64,000 bases of DNA, from contig NZ_SJPK01000003.1 in assembly GCF_007859855.1 (NCBI RefSeq), positions 131,182 through 195,181 of the forward strand, written 5' to 3'. A program made the position numbers and the translations under genes. Below the pieces are notes generated by a model that saw only the letters and a program-made list of their open reading frames with translations, searched no databases and was not told the origin of the DNA. Source of the stretch: Allorhodopirellula solitaria. Lineage in GTDB: Bacteria > Planctomycetota > Planctomycetia > Pirellulales > Pirellulaceae. Shown here in pieces: positions 26,474 through 35,767 of the stretch; positions within the stretch are counted from its first letter, which is position 1; each line of letters begins with the position of its first letter.

Positions 26474-28089
26474 CTGGCGAGAGTGAAGACGTCGAGAAAA
26501 CGGCTCAACGACCGGAGGGAGCGTGCGATCACGGAATAATCACGCGGCACTGGAAATGGTTTGCCTTCGTGGCGGCACTGACGGTCGGAATTCGCTGTAT
26601 CGGATTGCTGGCTCGCTGTATGTGGTTCGATGAATCGATGTCCTGGCGGACCGTCATCCTGCCTTGGCCGGAAATGATCGAATCGGTGCAAGTCAACACG
26701 CATGCTCCGCTGTTCTTTATCCTGTTCAAGGGCTGGGGCGATGTGTGGGGCGAGTCGCTCGTCGTGCTGCGCGGTTTCAATGTGTTCCTAGCCGTGGCGA
26801 CCCTGCCCGTGATCGCTTGGTTCATGCAATGCACCAGGGCTCCTTTGTGGGCGCCCTCCCCTGCTCAGAGCACGCACGATCGTGCCGTGCCCGAGGCTGC
26901 GGTTTGGTCGCCCTGGGATGCCGCGGTGATCGCGATGTTACTGTTTGCGGTCAACCCGTATCAGATCCGGATGGCGTCTCAGATGCGGATGTATCCGTTA
27001 ATGGCGATCTTTTCGCTTCTCTCTTCGCTGCTACTCTTTCGCGCTATCGAGCGTCCCGCGAGGATGCGGCGTTGGTTCAGCTTTGCCGTGGTGGCATTGC
27101 TGATGATGTACACGCATTACTTCGGGCTGTTTTTTGTAGCAGCTCAATTCGTGTTTCTGGCAGGTTGGTTGTGCAAGTCCCTGCTCGCACGTGAGCGGCC
27201 GGTGAGCATCCAGGCGATCCAGGGAGTGTTTGTCGCGGCGGTATCGGTAGCATTAGGATGGTTGGCTTGGCTGCCGACGTTCTTGGATCAACGGCAACGG
27301 GTCCAGGACGATTGGTGGACAGGGCCGCTCAATAGCTGGAATTTTATCAACGTCGCGGTCGATTGGATGGCTTCCACACGAGCGGTCGGTGCCTCCGCGG
27401 ACATCGTCGCGATGTTGGTTGCCGTCCTGACGGTTGTCATTCTGTTGCGATTGCTGTCCGTCGGCGGCGTGATGGGCTACTACCTTGCCTGGATGATCTT
27501 ATTTCCTGTGGTGATGGTAGTGGGTTATTCAGCGATGAAGACGAATATCATGGTATCGCGGTATTTTGCGCCCATTCAAGTACTGTGGTTGATGGGATTG
27601 GCAGTCTCCATCGCCAGCATTCCCGGGAGCGTTGCCCGCGACGCTGCGCGAGACTTGGCAATCTTTTTTTCGCTGGTAGCACAGTCTACGCATCTGTATA
27701 ATGAAGATGTCTGGCAGCGCGGTGGGATTCGCGATGCGGTCGCGTGTGTCGAGCGTGAGCTCCGTCCCGACGAGACCGTTATCGTCGATTCCAGTCTGAT
27801 CTATTTTCCGGCGACCTTCTACGCCCACGACCGGTCGCGTTGGCGGATGATGAGCGATGTCGAGGGACTGGTCTTTTCAACAGGAATGCCAGTCACCACG
27901 GAAGCGGACTTTGCAAATCCGCAGGAGATGGATAGTCCGAGCAGCCAAGGTTTGTGGGTCGTGTCATCGCAAGGACGTGTTGATTTTGATCCTGGAGACC
28001 AATGGACGATCGCGGACCAACAATATTTCCAGGGATCACAACCGTTTCAAGAGTTGGTGATGGTTACCCATTTCCAGCGTTCCATGTGA
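26470..28089 (+). CDS. Membrane glycosyltransferase, GT39/PMT_2-like
   Basis: This 539-residue protein has about nine to eleven hydrophobic segments. The first periplasmic loop holds WFDESMSWRT, the Asp-Glu pair expected of the catalytic loop in GT-C transferases that use polyprenyl-phosphate sugars, followed by NTHAPLFFILFKGW, typical of the DUF2029/PMT_2 families. The C-terminal 120 residues are soluble (VECVERELRPDETVIVDSSL). It likely glycosylates a lipid or protein outside the membrane. It is coupled to the LRR lipoprotein gene, which may be its substrate or partner; that is speculation. Confidence 0.82.
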   Translation: MTGESEDVEKTAQRPEGACDHGIITRHWKWFAFVAALTVGIRCIGLLARCMWFDESMSWRTVILPWPEMIESVQVNTHAPLFFILFKGWGDVWGESLVVLRGFNVFLAVATLPVIAWFMQCTRAPLWAPSPAQSTHDRAVPEAAVWSPWDAAVIAMLLFAVNPYQIRMASQMRMYPLMAIFSLLSSLLLFRAIERPARMRRWFSFAVVALLMMYTHYFGLFFVAAQFVFLAGWLCKSLLARERPVSIQAIQGVFVAAVSVALGWLAWLPTFLDQRQRVQDDWWTGPLNSWNFINVAVDWMASTRAVGASADIVAMLVAVLTVVILLRLLSVGGVMGYYLAWMILFPVVMVVGYSAMKTNIMVSRYFAPIQVLWLMGLAVSIASIPGSVARDAARDLAIFFSLVAQSTHLYNEDVWQRGGIRDAVACVERELRPDETVIVDSSLIYFPATFYAHDRSRWRMMSDVEGLVFSTGMPVTTEADFANPQEMDSPSSQGLWVVSSQGRVDFDPGDQWTIADQQYFQGSQPFQELVMVTHFQRSM

Positions 28090-28131
28090 ATTCAACCCCC
28101 AGCAGTCACCTTCCCTACCGGAGACTTGACA

Positions 28132-29142
28132 ATGAATACACGACACATGGGGCCGCGACGCGCCTTCACGCTCATTGAATTGCTGGTGGTCATCGCGATT
28201 ATTGGCATCTTGGTTGCCCTGACCCTGTCCGCCATTCAAGCCGCCCGGGAGGCAAGTCGCCGCGTCACGTGCAGCAACCATCTGAAACAAATTGGCCTGG
28301 GGATCAACAACTATGTCTCCGCCTTCCAGGCTTTTCCTTTCGGCGTCGGTGGCGACGGCGATCAAGTCACATCGACCTATGGTTCGCTCAACCATCGGCG
28401 TTACTCGACGCACTCGCAGTTGCTACCGTTTCTCGAATTGCAGTCGCTCTATGAGAAAATTGATTTCAACTACAGCCCGTTTTATCCCGACCTGAGTGGC
28501 AATCCCGAGCGTGTGACGGGCATGGGACCAAATGAAGAGGCGGCACAGACGGTGGTGCCGCTGTTCTTGTGTCCCTCCGATTTCAATAGCATGGGGCGTC
28601 CCTGGGGCGGCAATAGCTACCGGTCGTGCAACGGCAGCACTTGGGAAGGTCGAACCGGCAACGGCATTTTTGGGCAAGCAAAACTGCTTCGGCCGGGGGA
28701 GATAGTCGATGGGATGAATTACGTGGCCGCCTTCAGCGAGCGGATGATGGGTGATGGAACCAACGCAGGTGTTGAACTGCGGAGCGATCTGTTCGGAGAC
28801 GGTGGCCAGTGGACCGAGCCCAGCCTGCGAACCTGGTGCGCAGAGCTGACACCGCAGTCCGCCTCGTCGCTAGCCCTGCAAGACTCCAACGGCGGCATGA
28901 CTTGGCTCGAAGGCAACATGAACTGGACCAGGTACAACCACGTCGCTCCCCCGAATCAACCAAGCTGCAAGAATGTGATCACCTGGGATGGAACCATCAT
29001 GACCCCCAGTAGCCGGCATCAAGGTGGCGTGTTCATGCTGCTGGCCAGTGGCACGGTACGCTTCGTGTCCGAGAGTATCGACGCCGAAACCTGGTCGGCG
29101 TTGGGCGACGTGCGCTCGAGCAAAGTGGTGGAAGAGTTTTAG
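28132..29142 (+). CDS. DUF1559 prepilin-like protein
   Basis: The N-terminus has a type IV prepilin-type signal RRAFTLIELLVVIAIIGILVALTL, cleaved before FTLIE, then REASRRVTCSNHLKQIGLGINNY, the start of the DUF1559 domain. Near the end is GVFMLLASGTVRFVSESID, matching the C-terminal H-x9-DG block. These pseudopilin-like proteins are hugely expanded in Planctomycetes and may form surface or periplasmic fibres. The ATG at 28132 follows a GGAG a few bases upstream. Length 336 is normal. No assembly genes are nearby. Confidence 0.95.
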   Translation: MNTRHMGPRRAFTLIELLVVIAIIGILVALTLSAIQAAREASRRVTCSNHLKQIGLGINNYVSAFQAFPFGVGGDGDQVTSTYGSLNHRRYSTHSQLLPFLELQSLYEKIDFNYSPFYPDLSGNPERVTGMGPNEEAAQTVVPLFLCPSDFNSMGRPWGGNSYRSCNGSTWEGRTGNGIFGQAKLLRPGEIVDGMNYVAAFSERMMGDGTNAGVELRSDLFGDGGQWTEPSLRTWCAELTPQSASSLALQDSNGGMTWLEGNMNWTRYNHVAPPNQPSCKNVITWDGTIMTPSSRHQGGVFMLLASGTVRFVSESIDAETWSALGDVRSSKVVEEF

Positions 29143-29188
29143 GAAACGTCCGAAAACACCGGAGTCGACATGCTGAAAAATAGAACGG

Positions 29189-29242
29189 TTCTTCTCGGAA
29201 TTTAGTGGCAGGCATCTAGGATGTTGGATTTTTGAGGCATGG
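29189..29242 (+). repeat. Dispersed element next to IS630 end
   Basis: The segment contains TTCTTCTCGGAA, AGTGGCAGGCATC and TGTTGGATTTTTGAGG. An inverted copy lies at 25374-25418 with partial matches at 25071-25093 and 59248-59270. It stops only a few bases before the TA at the IS630 left end. Confidence 0.8.
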
Positions 29243-29245
29243 CTC

Positions 29246-30485
29246 TAGTGGTCTGTTACATCTTAATTTTAGGGTAGATCGAGTCGAGCTTAATCCGCGC
29301 GTCGTCGATCTTCATTTGCCAATCAACGCCGCGTTGGGTTGAGTTAATTTCGTCGTACCAAGCAGTTGCCTGCTCGCGAAGTTCTTCCTCGCTACCAATG
29401 CGACGCCCCGATACGCACTGACTGGTCAGGCAGCTTAGTTCATTCTCTGCAATGTTGAGCCAACTGCCGTGCTTGGGGGTGTAGTGAAATTCGATCCGGC
29501 TGACCAAGGCTCTTGCGCGTGCCGGTTCAAACGCTTCATAGAAAGCGCCAATCGTGTGCGTGTTGAGGTTATCGCAGACCACAATCACTTTCTCGCAGTC
29601 CGCGTAGCGACCTTCGAGCAATGCTGCCATCTCGATTGCCCAATCGACTTTTGTCTTCATCGTTCGCACCGAGACATGACGCCAACATGCCAACGGTTCC
29701 GCAAACATAAACACATTGGCTACCCCCGCCCGCTTGTATTCGTAGTCAACTCACTCGGGGTGCTCGGCCGTTGCCGCGATCGGCTGACGCGTCTCCTGGA
29801 CTAGCTGAACGGGCTGTTCGTCCATGCAGAGCACCGGAACGTTGGCGTCATAGGGACGGGAATAAACGTCCAGAACGTCTTCCATGTGTGCCGCAAACTC
29901 GGCGTTGGCTTTGGGCGGGATGACCCAGTACTCGAGATTGCGATTGGTATTCATTTTGTTTTTTTTAGTGTCCGCCGAACCGTTTGGTGGCTGATCGGCG
30001 GAGTGATTTCCAGTTCGACGACCTTCCGTGCCAACAGACGCAGCGTCCATTTTCCAAAACCTTTGGGCGGATCGCCCAAACGCATCGCAATGATCTTCGC
30101 CTCTTGTTCTCCATCAAGCAGCTTCTCAGTGGGCGGTGATTGACGCGGCTTCCGATCGAGCGTTTTCTCAAAGCCGTCTTCGACAAACCGTTTCCGAATG
30201 TTCTCGACGGTCTTGGTTCGACAATCGAGAGCCTCGGCGATCTCCGCGTCCGACCAACCCAGGTCAGCCTTAAGCAAGATGTTCGCTCGCTTGACTTTCT
30301 GACTGGTTCCTTTGAGTTTCTTGACAACACTTTGGCAGAGCTGACGTTCCTGTTCAGACAACTCTACGATAAACTTTTTAACGCTCACTGCGACTTCCTT
30401 GGCGACGAATCGAAACATGATTCATCCCGTGTCGCAGAAAATAGAAAACAGCGTAACCCTAATTTTTAGCTGGACCAGACCACTA
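29246..30485 (-). mobile_element. IS630-family insertion sequence
   Basis: The element is bounded by TA dinucleotides (29246-29247, 30484-30485), the target duplicated by IS630/Tc1-type elements. Inside them the ends are inverted repeats beginning GTGGTCTG and sharing AATT-like and TTAGGGT blocks (about 22 of the first 28 bases match). It contains one transposase gene on the minus strand in two frames with an extra nonsense codon. Size is 1240 bases. A wider CTAG is also present at both junctions. Confidence 0.9.
29256..30388 (-). pseudogene. IS630 transposase, two-frame, with one nonsense codon
   Basis: The first part (GTG 30386-30388 to about 29960) is the helix-turn-helix half (LGWSDAEIAEALDCRTKTVENIRKRF). 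At the A8 run (29969-29976) an A_AAA_AAA slippery heptamer precedes an early TGA, and the -1 frame continues with WVIPPKANAEF and VLCMDEQPVQL (first catalytic Asp). A TGA at 29751-29753 then interrupts, after which the same frame goes on with VVCDNLNTH (second Asp) and HGSWLNIAENEL (Glu). The frameshift is typical of intact IS elements; the nonsense codon suggests this copy is dead or recently mutated. Confidence 0.88.
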
Positions 30486-30653
30486 GCAGCTTTCACCAAC
30501 TTTCGCGTGCAGAAATCAGCAGCAGAGAGCCGAAATAGGAAAGGTGCGGACCGACATCGGCTAGACAAGTTGATCAGCGGGGAACTTGTTGCGCGCGAGC
30601 TGACAGCTCATCGACTCGGCCGCCATTCGCTGTGAAATCCATGAAGCCAGCAT

Positions 30654-31067
30654 TCACTCGGCACTCGGCAAACAAAGTGCTATGTCCCTCTGAGTCTCTT
30701 GTAGCGAGCCATCAGTCCAAGAGCGTCCGCTGCGGGAAAACTGACCGACCAACTCCTTCTTCTTCGTGTCCACGCTCAAGATCGGCCATCCGAGCCGTTC
30801 GTACTGCTGGCGAAGCTGCTGCAACCGGTCGAACTGTGGCTGGCGAAACTCGCTAGCCCCCAGAGGAATGTCTTTGGAGATCTTGCAGCAGTTCCCGGCG
30901 GAACCCATCCGTTGGGTGGATAGGCCGCAGGCGAACCGCAATGGTTGAGTTTTGGAGGGTGTGATCGGTGATGTTGCTCCGATTGTGGGCGTCGAGCAGC
31001 GCTGTTTCGACTCGAGTTCATGCTGGTGTTGGCGCAGTTGGGCGGCTACTTGAACAAAACAGGGCAA
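30654..31067 (-). pseudogene. ISAzo13-type transposase remnant
   Basis: The translated frame has PQFDRLQQLRQQYERLG, PILSVDTKKKELVGQF and GRSWTDGSLQETQRDI, which I recognise as the core of the ISAzo13 ('Rhodopirellula transposase') DDE domain. Neither the helix-turn-helix N-terminus nor the catalytic C-terminus is present, and the first 75 residues do not look like the family, so this is a fragment. It lies about 170 bases from the IS630 right end in a region where elements seem to have accumulated. Confidence 0.7.
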
Positions 31068-31180
31068 GGACCGCCCGGTTCCACCGTAATCTGGCGTGGA
31101 CTGCGGCGACTGCAGGCGTACCGCGAAGCCTATATTGCATTCGGAACGGGCTAAAAAAAGATGTGTAGGATAAAGAGGGG

Positions 31181-31216
31181 GCTAGCCGCGGGTTCTCGCT
31201 GTTAACCGCGGCTAGC
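31181..31216. repeat. Perfect 11-base stem-loop
   Basis: GCTAGCCGCGG (31181-31191) is followed after 14 bases by its exact reverse complement (31206-31216). No T-run follows, so it is more likely a dispersed palindrome than a terminator. The surrounding 30486-31385 holds no gene apart from the ISAzo13 remnant. Confidence 0.85.
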
Positions 31217-31385
31217 GCCGTCGGCTCACAAGAGTTGTGTGGAATCATTTTCCCGATGTGTTTAACAGCCCTGGAGACGACGGAAAGCCGGGATTTCTGA
31301 GCCCCCCACTTGTTGGTCGCCGTGCTAGAATGGGCGTCTCTGTCTGGCGTTGTGGTCCTGCCCTCTTGAATCGGTGAGTTGTTCG

Positions 31386-34208
31386 ATGAAGCCTGCGCTA
31401 TTCGTGTTCCGGTCTGTCATCCTCGCATGGTTGGCGGTCAGTGTGATCGGCGGCGGCAGTTTGTTTGCCGATCCCGGCAGAACCGCAACAGCGGGAGAGT
31501 TAGGGCGAGAGGTCCAGTCGCTGCCTCAGCGGTTTGCCGATCCGGAGGCCACCGGTGCTCCTGATTTTCAAAAGCACGTGATGCCGCTCCTCGGTCGCTT
31601 GGGGTGCAATGGTCGGGCTTGTCACGGATCGTTTCAGGGGCAAGGCGGATTCCCACTGTCGCTCTTTGGATATGACTTTCGAGCCGATCATGCCGCCTTG
31701 CTTGCAGAGGATGCAGGGCGAGTGGACACCGATGACGTCGATGAAAGTTTGATCCTGGTCAAACCGACCGATGCGGATATGCACGAAGGCGGCGAGCGGT
31801 TTGAAGTGGGCAGTTGGCAGTACCACGCACTTCGCCGTTGGATTGCAACAGGAGCCAAATCGGCCGGAGATCGCTTGCACGTACTCGAGCGACTCGAGAT
31901 CAGTCCCTCAGAGATTCTCTTTGACGCGAGTGAACAAGACCAGCAGCTCGAAGTGGTTGCTCATTGGGACGATGGTTCGCGAGAAGATGTCACGGCTCTG
32001 TGTCGGTTCTCCACCAATGACGATGCGGTCGCTGCGGTTGATGAGAACGGCCGGGTGCGGAGCGGATTGGCGGGCGATACGCATGTCGTGGTGGCTTACG
32101 ACCGAGCCGTTGTGCCCGTCTCGGTCATTCGCCCGGTGCAGACTGATTCAACCGTCATGGCACCTCGCCCATCGGATCATCCGATTGACCGGCTCATCGC
32201 GGACAAGCACAGCAAGTTGGGGATCACGCCTTCGCCGATCTGCACGGATGCCGAGTTCATTCGCCGAGCGAGCTTGGATATCACAGGCACGCTTCCCGCA
32301 GCCGAAGAGGTGCGCCAGTTTCTTGGCAACGATCACCCTGCCAAGCGTGAGCAACTGATCGACGATCTGCTCGACGCTCCCGGCTACGCGGCCTGGTGGG
32401 CAATACGGTTCTCAGACTGGACGGGAAACAGTGACGAGCAGCTTAATAATGTGTTGCCCGTCCGTGGTGCCGCCACGCGGCTGTGGTACGAATGGCTGCG
32501 GGTGAGACTCGATGACAATATTCCCTACGACGAGATTGTTGCTGGCATTGTGACCGCGAACAGCCGCCAGGAAGACGAGTCATATCTCGAGTATTGTGAG
32601 TCGATGACAGCCGCCTGCGAGCCAGGTAAGGAAGATCTGTATGCGGCCCGCGACGGCATGTCACTCTTTTGGGCACGTCGAAATCTGCAACAGCCCGAGG
32701 AGCGGGCGATCGGATTCGCATACGCCTTCTTGGGAATCCGAATTGAATGTGCCCAGTGCCACAAACATCCCTTCGACCAATGGTCCAAGGACGATTTTGA
32801 TCAGTTTGCCAAACTGTTCGGGAATCTCAACGCGAGGCCGAACACTGTCGCCCGCGATGCCGTCGAAACGCGTCAAGAGCTACTCGATGAGTTAACCGAT
32901 GGCAAGAAGATCAACAACGGGGAACTTCGCAAACTGATCTACCGGCGGGCTGCCGATGGCGAGGTCGTTCCCTTTCCCGAGCTGGTTTACAAAGAGCCGA
33001 AGACCCCCAACCGCCGTGGCAAAGGTGGGCGAAAGAACGCCGCGAACAAGAATCGGCAGCGCCAGCCCGCCCCGGTTCCCCAAGGCTACGTGCTCGGCGA
33101 ATCGGCCCCACTTCGTATTGACGAGGACCCTCGTCCGGAGTTGATGCGGTGGTTGCGATCGGCCGACAATCCCTACTTCAGTCGGGCCATCGCCAATCGC
33201 GTGTGGGCGAACTACTTCGGCGTCGGGTTGGTCAATCCCACCGACGACATGAACCTCGCCAATCCGGCGAGCAATCAGCCGCTACTGGATTATCTGGCGG
33301 CGGGGTTGCGTGAGCATGACTTCGACCTGCATTGGTTGCATCGAGAGATCACGACCAGTGATGCCTATCAGCGCAGCACGCTGACCAATGCCAGCAACAT
33401 TCATGATCGGATGCACTTCAGCCGCCATGTGCCTCGGCGGCTACCGGCCGAAGTGATTCGTGACGCGGTATTGTTGGCGACCCAGTCAACGCAGCAGACG
33501 TCTAGGATGCGTTCGGAATTGACTGACATGGCGATCGCAGCGGACGTTCCGCAACGCCGCAACCAGCCCGATTTCACGCTGCAGGTCTTTGGTCAATCGC
33601 AGCGGGAGAGTAACTGCGATTGTGACCGCAGCGATTCGCCGAGTCTCCTGCAATCGATCTACCTGCGAAATGATATGCAGATGTACCAACAGCTCGCTTC
33701 CAAGGACGGTTGGGTAGCCCAGGCGTGTGCGAGTTTGGGCGAACCGGGGCCGGATCAGCGCGGCCGTCCTGCCCAGGACCAAATCACGCAGAAGGCGGAG
33801 CAAATCCGGCTGCAAACGATCGCGAGGTTCCAACGTTTTCAATCGCTCAACGCAGTCCGGCAGTCGCGGCAACGAGAGAAGCTCGTCCAGTCCTACCGGA
33901 CGGTCCGCCGCCGCTTTGCCGACTATGGTTTTGTGACTCCCTCCTTTGCCAAACTGCTGGCCAACCCCAATGCCTGGCAGCTGACGCGGGCCGGCCGAGC
34001 GGGCGCACCAGGCTCGGCAAGCGATGGCGGCGAGTCGCTCCAAAAGATCATCGACAATGCTTACCTGCGGACGTTGTCGCGGCATCCCGATGCGGAGGAA
34101 GTCGCGATCACGACGCAGTATATCAACGATTCCGAAACGGTCGCCGACGGGCTGTCGTCGGTGGTTTGGGCATTGGTCAATACCAAAGAGTTCATCATCA
34201 CTCACTAG
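31386..34208 (+). CDS. Cytochrome-like DUF1549/DUF1553 protein
   Basis: From the ATG at 31386 a signal peptide (SVILAWLAVSVIGGGSLFA) leads to an exported 940-residue protein. It has GCNGRACHGS, the planctomycete CxxxxCH variant of the c-type heme motif, a Big_2-like stretch (EVVAHWDDGSREDVTALC), the DUF1549 domain with a second heme-like site CAQCHKHPFDQW, and DUF1553 (FSRAIANRVWANYFGVGLVNPTDDM) to the end. The pair with the downstream DUF1501 gene, 9 bases away, is a fixed planctomycete module, thought to act in polysaccharide or sulfatase-linked metabolism; the biochemical role is not proven. Confidence 0.93.
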   Translation: MKPALFVFRSVILAWLAVSVIGGGSLFADPGRTATAGELGREVQSLPQRFADPEATGAPDFQKHVMPLLGRLGCNGRACHGSFQGQGGFPLSLFGYDFRADHAALLAEDAGRVDTDDVDESLILVKPTDADMHEGGERFEVGSWQYHALRRWIATGAKSAGDRLHVLERLEISPSEILFDASEQDQQLEVVAHWDDGSREDVTALCRFSTNDDAVAAVDENGRVRSGLAGDTHVVVAYDRAVVPVSVIRPVQTDSTVMAPRPSDHPIDRLIADKHSKLGITPSPICTDAEFIRRASLDITGTLPAAEEVRQFLGNDHPAKREQLIDDLLDAPGYAAWWAIRFSDWTGNSDEQLNNVLPVRGAATRLWYEWLRVRLDDNIPYDEIVAGIVTANSRQEDESYLEYCESMTAACEPGKEDLYAARDGMSLFWARRNLQQPEERAIGFAYAFLGIRIECAQCHKHPFDQWSKDDFDQFAKLFGNLNARPNTVARDAVETRQELLDELTDGKKINNGELRKLIYRRAADGEVVPFPELVYKEPKTPNRRGKGGRKNAANKNRQRQPAPVPQGYVLGESAPLRIDEDPRPELMRWLRSADNPYFSRAIANRVWANYFGVGLVNPTDDMNLANPASNQPLLDYLAAGLREHDFDLHWLHREITTSDAYQRSTLTNASNIHDRMHFSRHVPRRLPAEVIRDAVLLATQSTQQTSRMRSELTDMAIAADVPQRRNQPDFTLQVFGQSQRESNCDCDRSDSPSLLQSIYLRNDMQMYQQLASKDGWVAQACASLGEPGPDQRGRPAQDQITQKAEQIRLQTIARFQRFQSLNAVRQSRQREKLVQSYRTVRRRFADYGFVTPSFAKLLANPNAWQLTRAGRAGAPGSASDGGESLQKIIDNAYLRTLSRHPDAEEVAITTQYINDSETVADGLSSVVWALVNTKEFIITH

Positions 34209-34217
34209 TGAAATATC

Positions 34218-35537
34218 ATGCGATTGCACAAAACATGCGACGGCGCGTCTCGCCGTGATCTGCTGCGACTCGGCGTGCTCGGTACCGGCGCTGTCGGCAT
34301 CGGCGGACTGACGCTGCCGGCTTGGCTACAGATGGCTGGCGCGGGCGAGCTGGAGCCGCGCCGGGCCACCCGGGCGATTTTCATAGAGCTCGTTGGCGGT
34401 CCCTCTCACATGGACACGTTTGACTTGAAACCCGATGCGCCCCGAGAGGTGCGGGGGCCGTTCTCGCCGATCCGTACCAATGTGCCCGGGATGGAGATCT
34501 CCGAGCATCTTCCTCAGCTCGCCAAAGTCGCTGACAAGTACGCGATACTGCGAGGTGTTTCCCATACACTCGCCGCCCACCAGCTCGGCCGGGAATACGT
34601 CAATGCAGGCAGCCGCCCAATCCCATCGCTGCAGTACCCCAGCTTCGGATCGGTTGTCTCGGCGGAGCGATCGGGCGACCTCAATCTCCCGCACCACGTC
34701 GCCATCCCGCAGGCGGGGCACGGACCGGGGTTCCTCGGCCTCGAGAATGCAGCTCTGGAAACCAAAGCGGCTCCCCGTTTCGATCAACCGTTTTCCGTCC
34801 GCGGCATCTCGCTGCCAGGCGATCTATCGGTCGATGAAATTTCACGCCGTCAAACCTTGCTGAAACGTCTCGACCGCCGCTTTGCGGATTTGGAATCCGA
34901 CGATCAGCTGTTGCAGGGGCTCTCGCGATTCGGTGAGCAGGCCTACGCGATGATCACCTCGCCGCGGGCTCGCAACGCCTTCGACATCACGCAGGAACCC
35001 GAAAGTTTCCGGCGCCAGTTCGGTGAGGATAGTTTCGGCCAGAGTTGTTTGTTGAGCTTGCGCTTGGTTGAGTCCGGTGTCAACTTCGTTTCGCTGCAAC
35101 TCGGCGGTTGGGACACCCATCTAGATAATTTCACACGGCTGCAGACCGGGCTGCTTCCGCGACTCGACGTCGGTCTGAGCGGGTTGCTTATGGGATTGGA
35201 ACAACGGGGGCTGCTCGAATCGACTGCCGTGATGGTAACCGGTGAGTTTGGCCGGACACCGAAGATCAACAGTCGCAGTGCCGAGGGCGGTCGTGATCAT
35301 TATCCGCGCTGCATGTTCATGTTGATGGCCGGTGGTGGCGTGCGAGGTGGCCAGGTGATTGGTGAGAGTGACGATACAGCGGCCGCGCCTCGCCACGACG
35401 CGCTCTCGCCCGATGACGTCGCCGCGAGCTTCTACCACAACCTGGGCATCGACCCTTCCAAGGAATACGATTCCGGCACGGGCCGCCCCATCACACTGGT
35501 CCGCAACGGGAAAGTGATCGACGCGTTGTTTTCGTGA
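34218..35537 (+). CDS. DUF1501 protein with Tat-type signal
   Basis: The N-terminus has twin arginines (SRRDLLRLGVLG) and a hydrophobic stretch, a Tat-like signal. The mature domain shows FIELVGGPSHMDTFDLKPDAP, PQLAKVADKYAILRGVSHT, NFVSLQLGGWDTH, VTGEFGRTPKINSR and AEGGRDHYP, the DUF1501 pattern, which belongs to the alkaline-phosphatase/sulfatase superfamily but lacks the sulfatase cysteine motif. 439 residues is normal. It is co-transcribed with the DUF1549/DUF1553 gene and probably works with it in the periplasm. Confidence 0.95.
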   Translation: MRLHKTCDGASRRDLLRLGVLGTGAVGIGGLTLPAWLQMAGAGELEPRRATRAIFIELVGGPSHMDTFDLKPDAPREVRGPFSPIRTNVPGMEISEHLPQLAKVADKYAILRGVSHTLAAHQLGREYVNAGSRPIPSLQYPSFGSVVSAERSGDLNLPHHVAIPQAGHGPGFLGLENAALETKAAPRFDQPFSVRGISLPGDLSVDEISRRQTLLKRLDRRFADLESDDQLLQGLSRFGEQAYAMITSPRARNAFDITQEPESFRRQFGEDSFGQSCLLSLRLVESGVNFVSLQLGGWDTHLDNFTRLQTGLLPRLDVGLSGLLMGLEQRGLLESTAVMVTGEFGRTPKINSRSAEGGRDHYPRCMFMLMAGGGVRGGQVIGESDDTAAAPRHDALSPDDVAASFYHNLGIDPSKEYDSGTGRPITLVRNGKVIDALFS

Positions 35538-35767
35538 ACGTCCGAATTGGCGCTGGGAGTTGGCCGGCGCGGTGCCGCAGGCAGGGGAAAGCCGATCGAT
35601 GCCGCGGCCTTCTCGTCGCAAGGGGTGCTTCTCGGCGGTCGAGCTAAGCTTTGCCAGGCTTTTGCCTCGATTTCGTGTCTAATTTGATGCCGACGGAGGC
35701 TGGCGGTGGAACTATAATGTCGGGCGTGTCCCATCCCACCCCATCCCCCCACGTTTGCATTGCCCCC

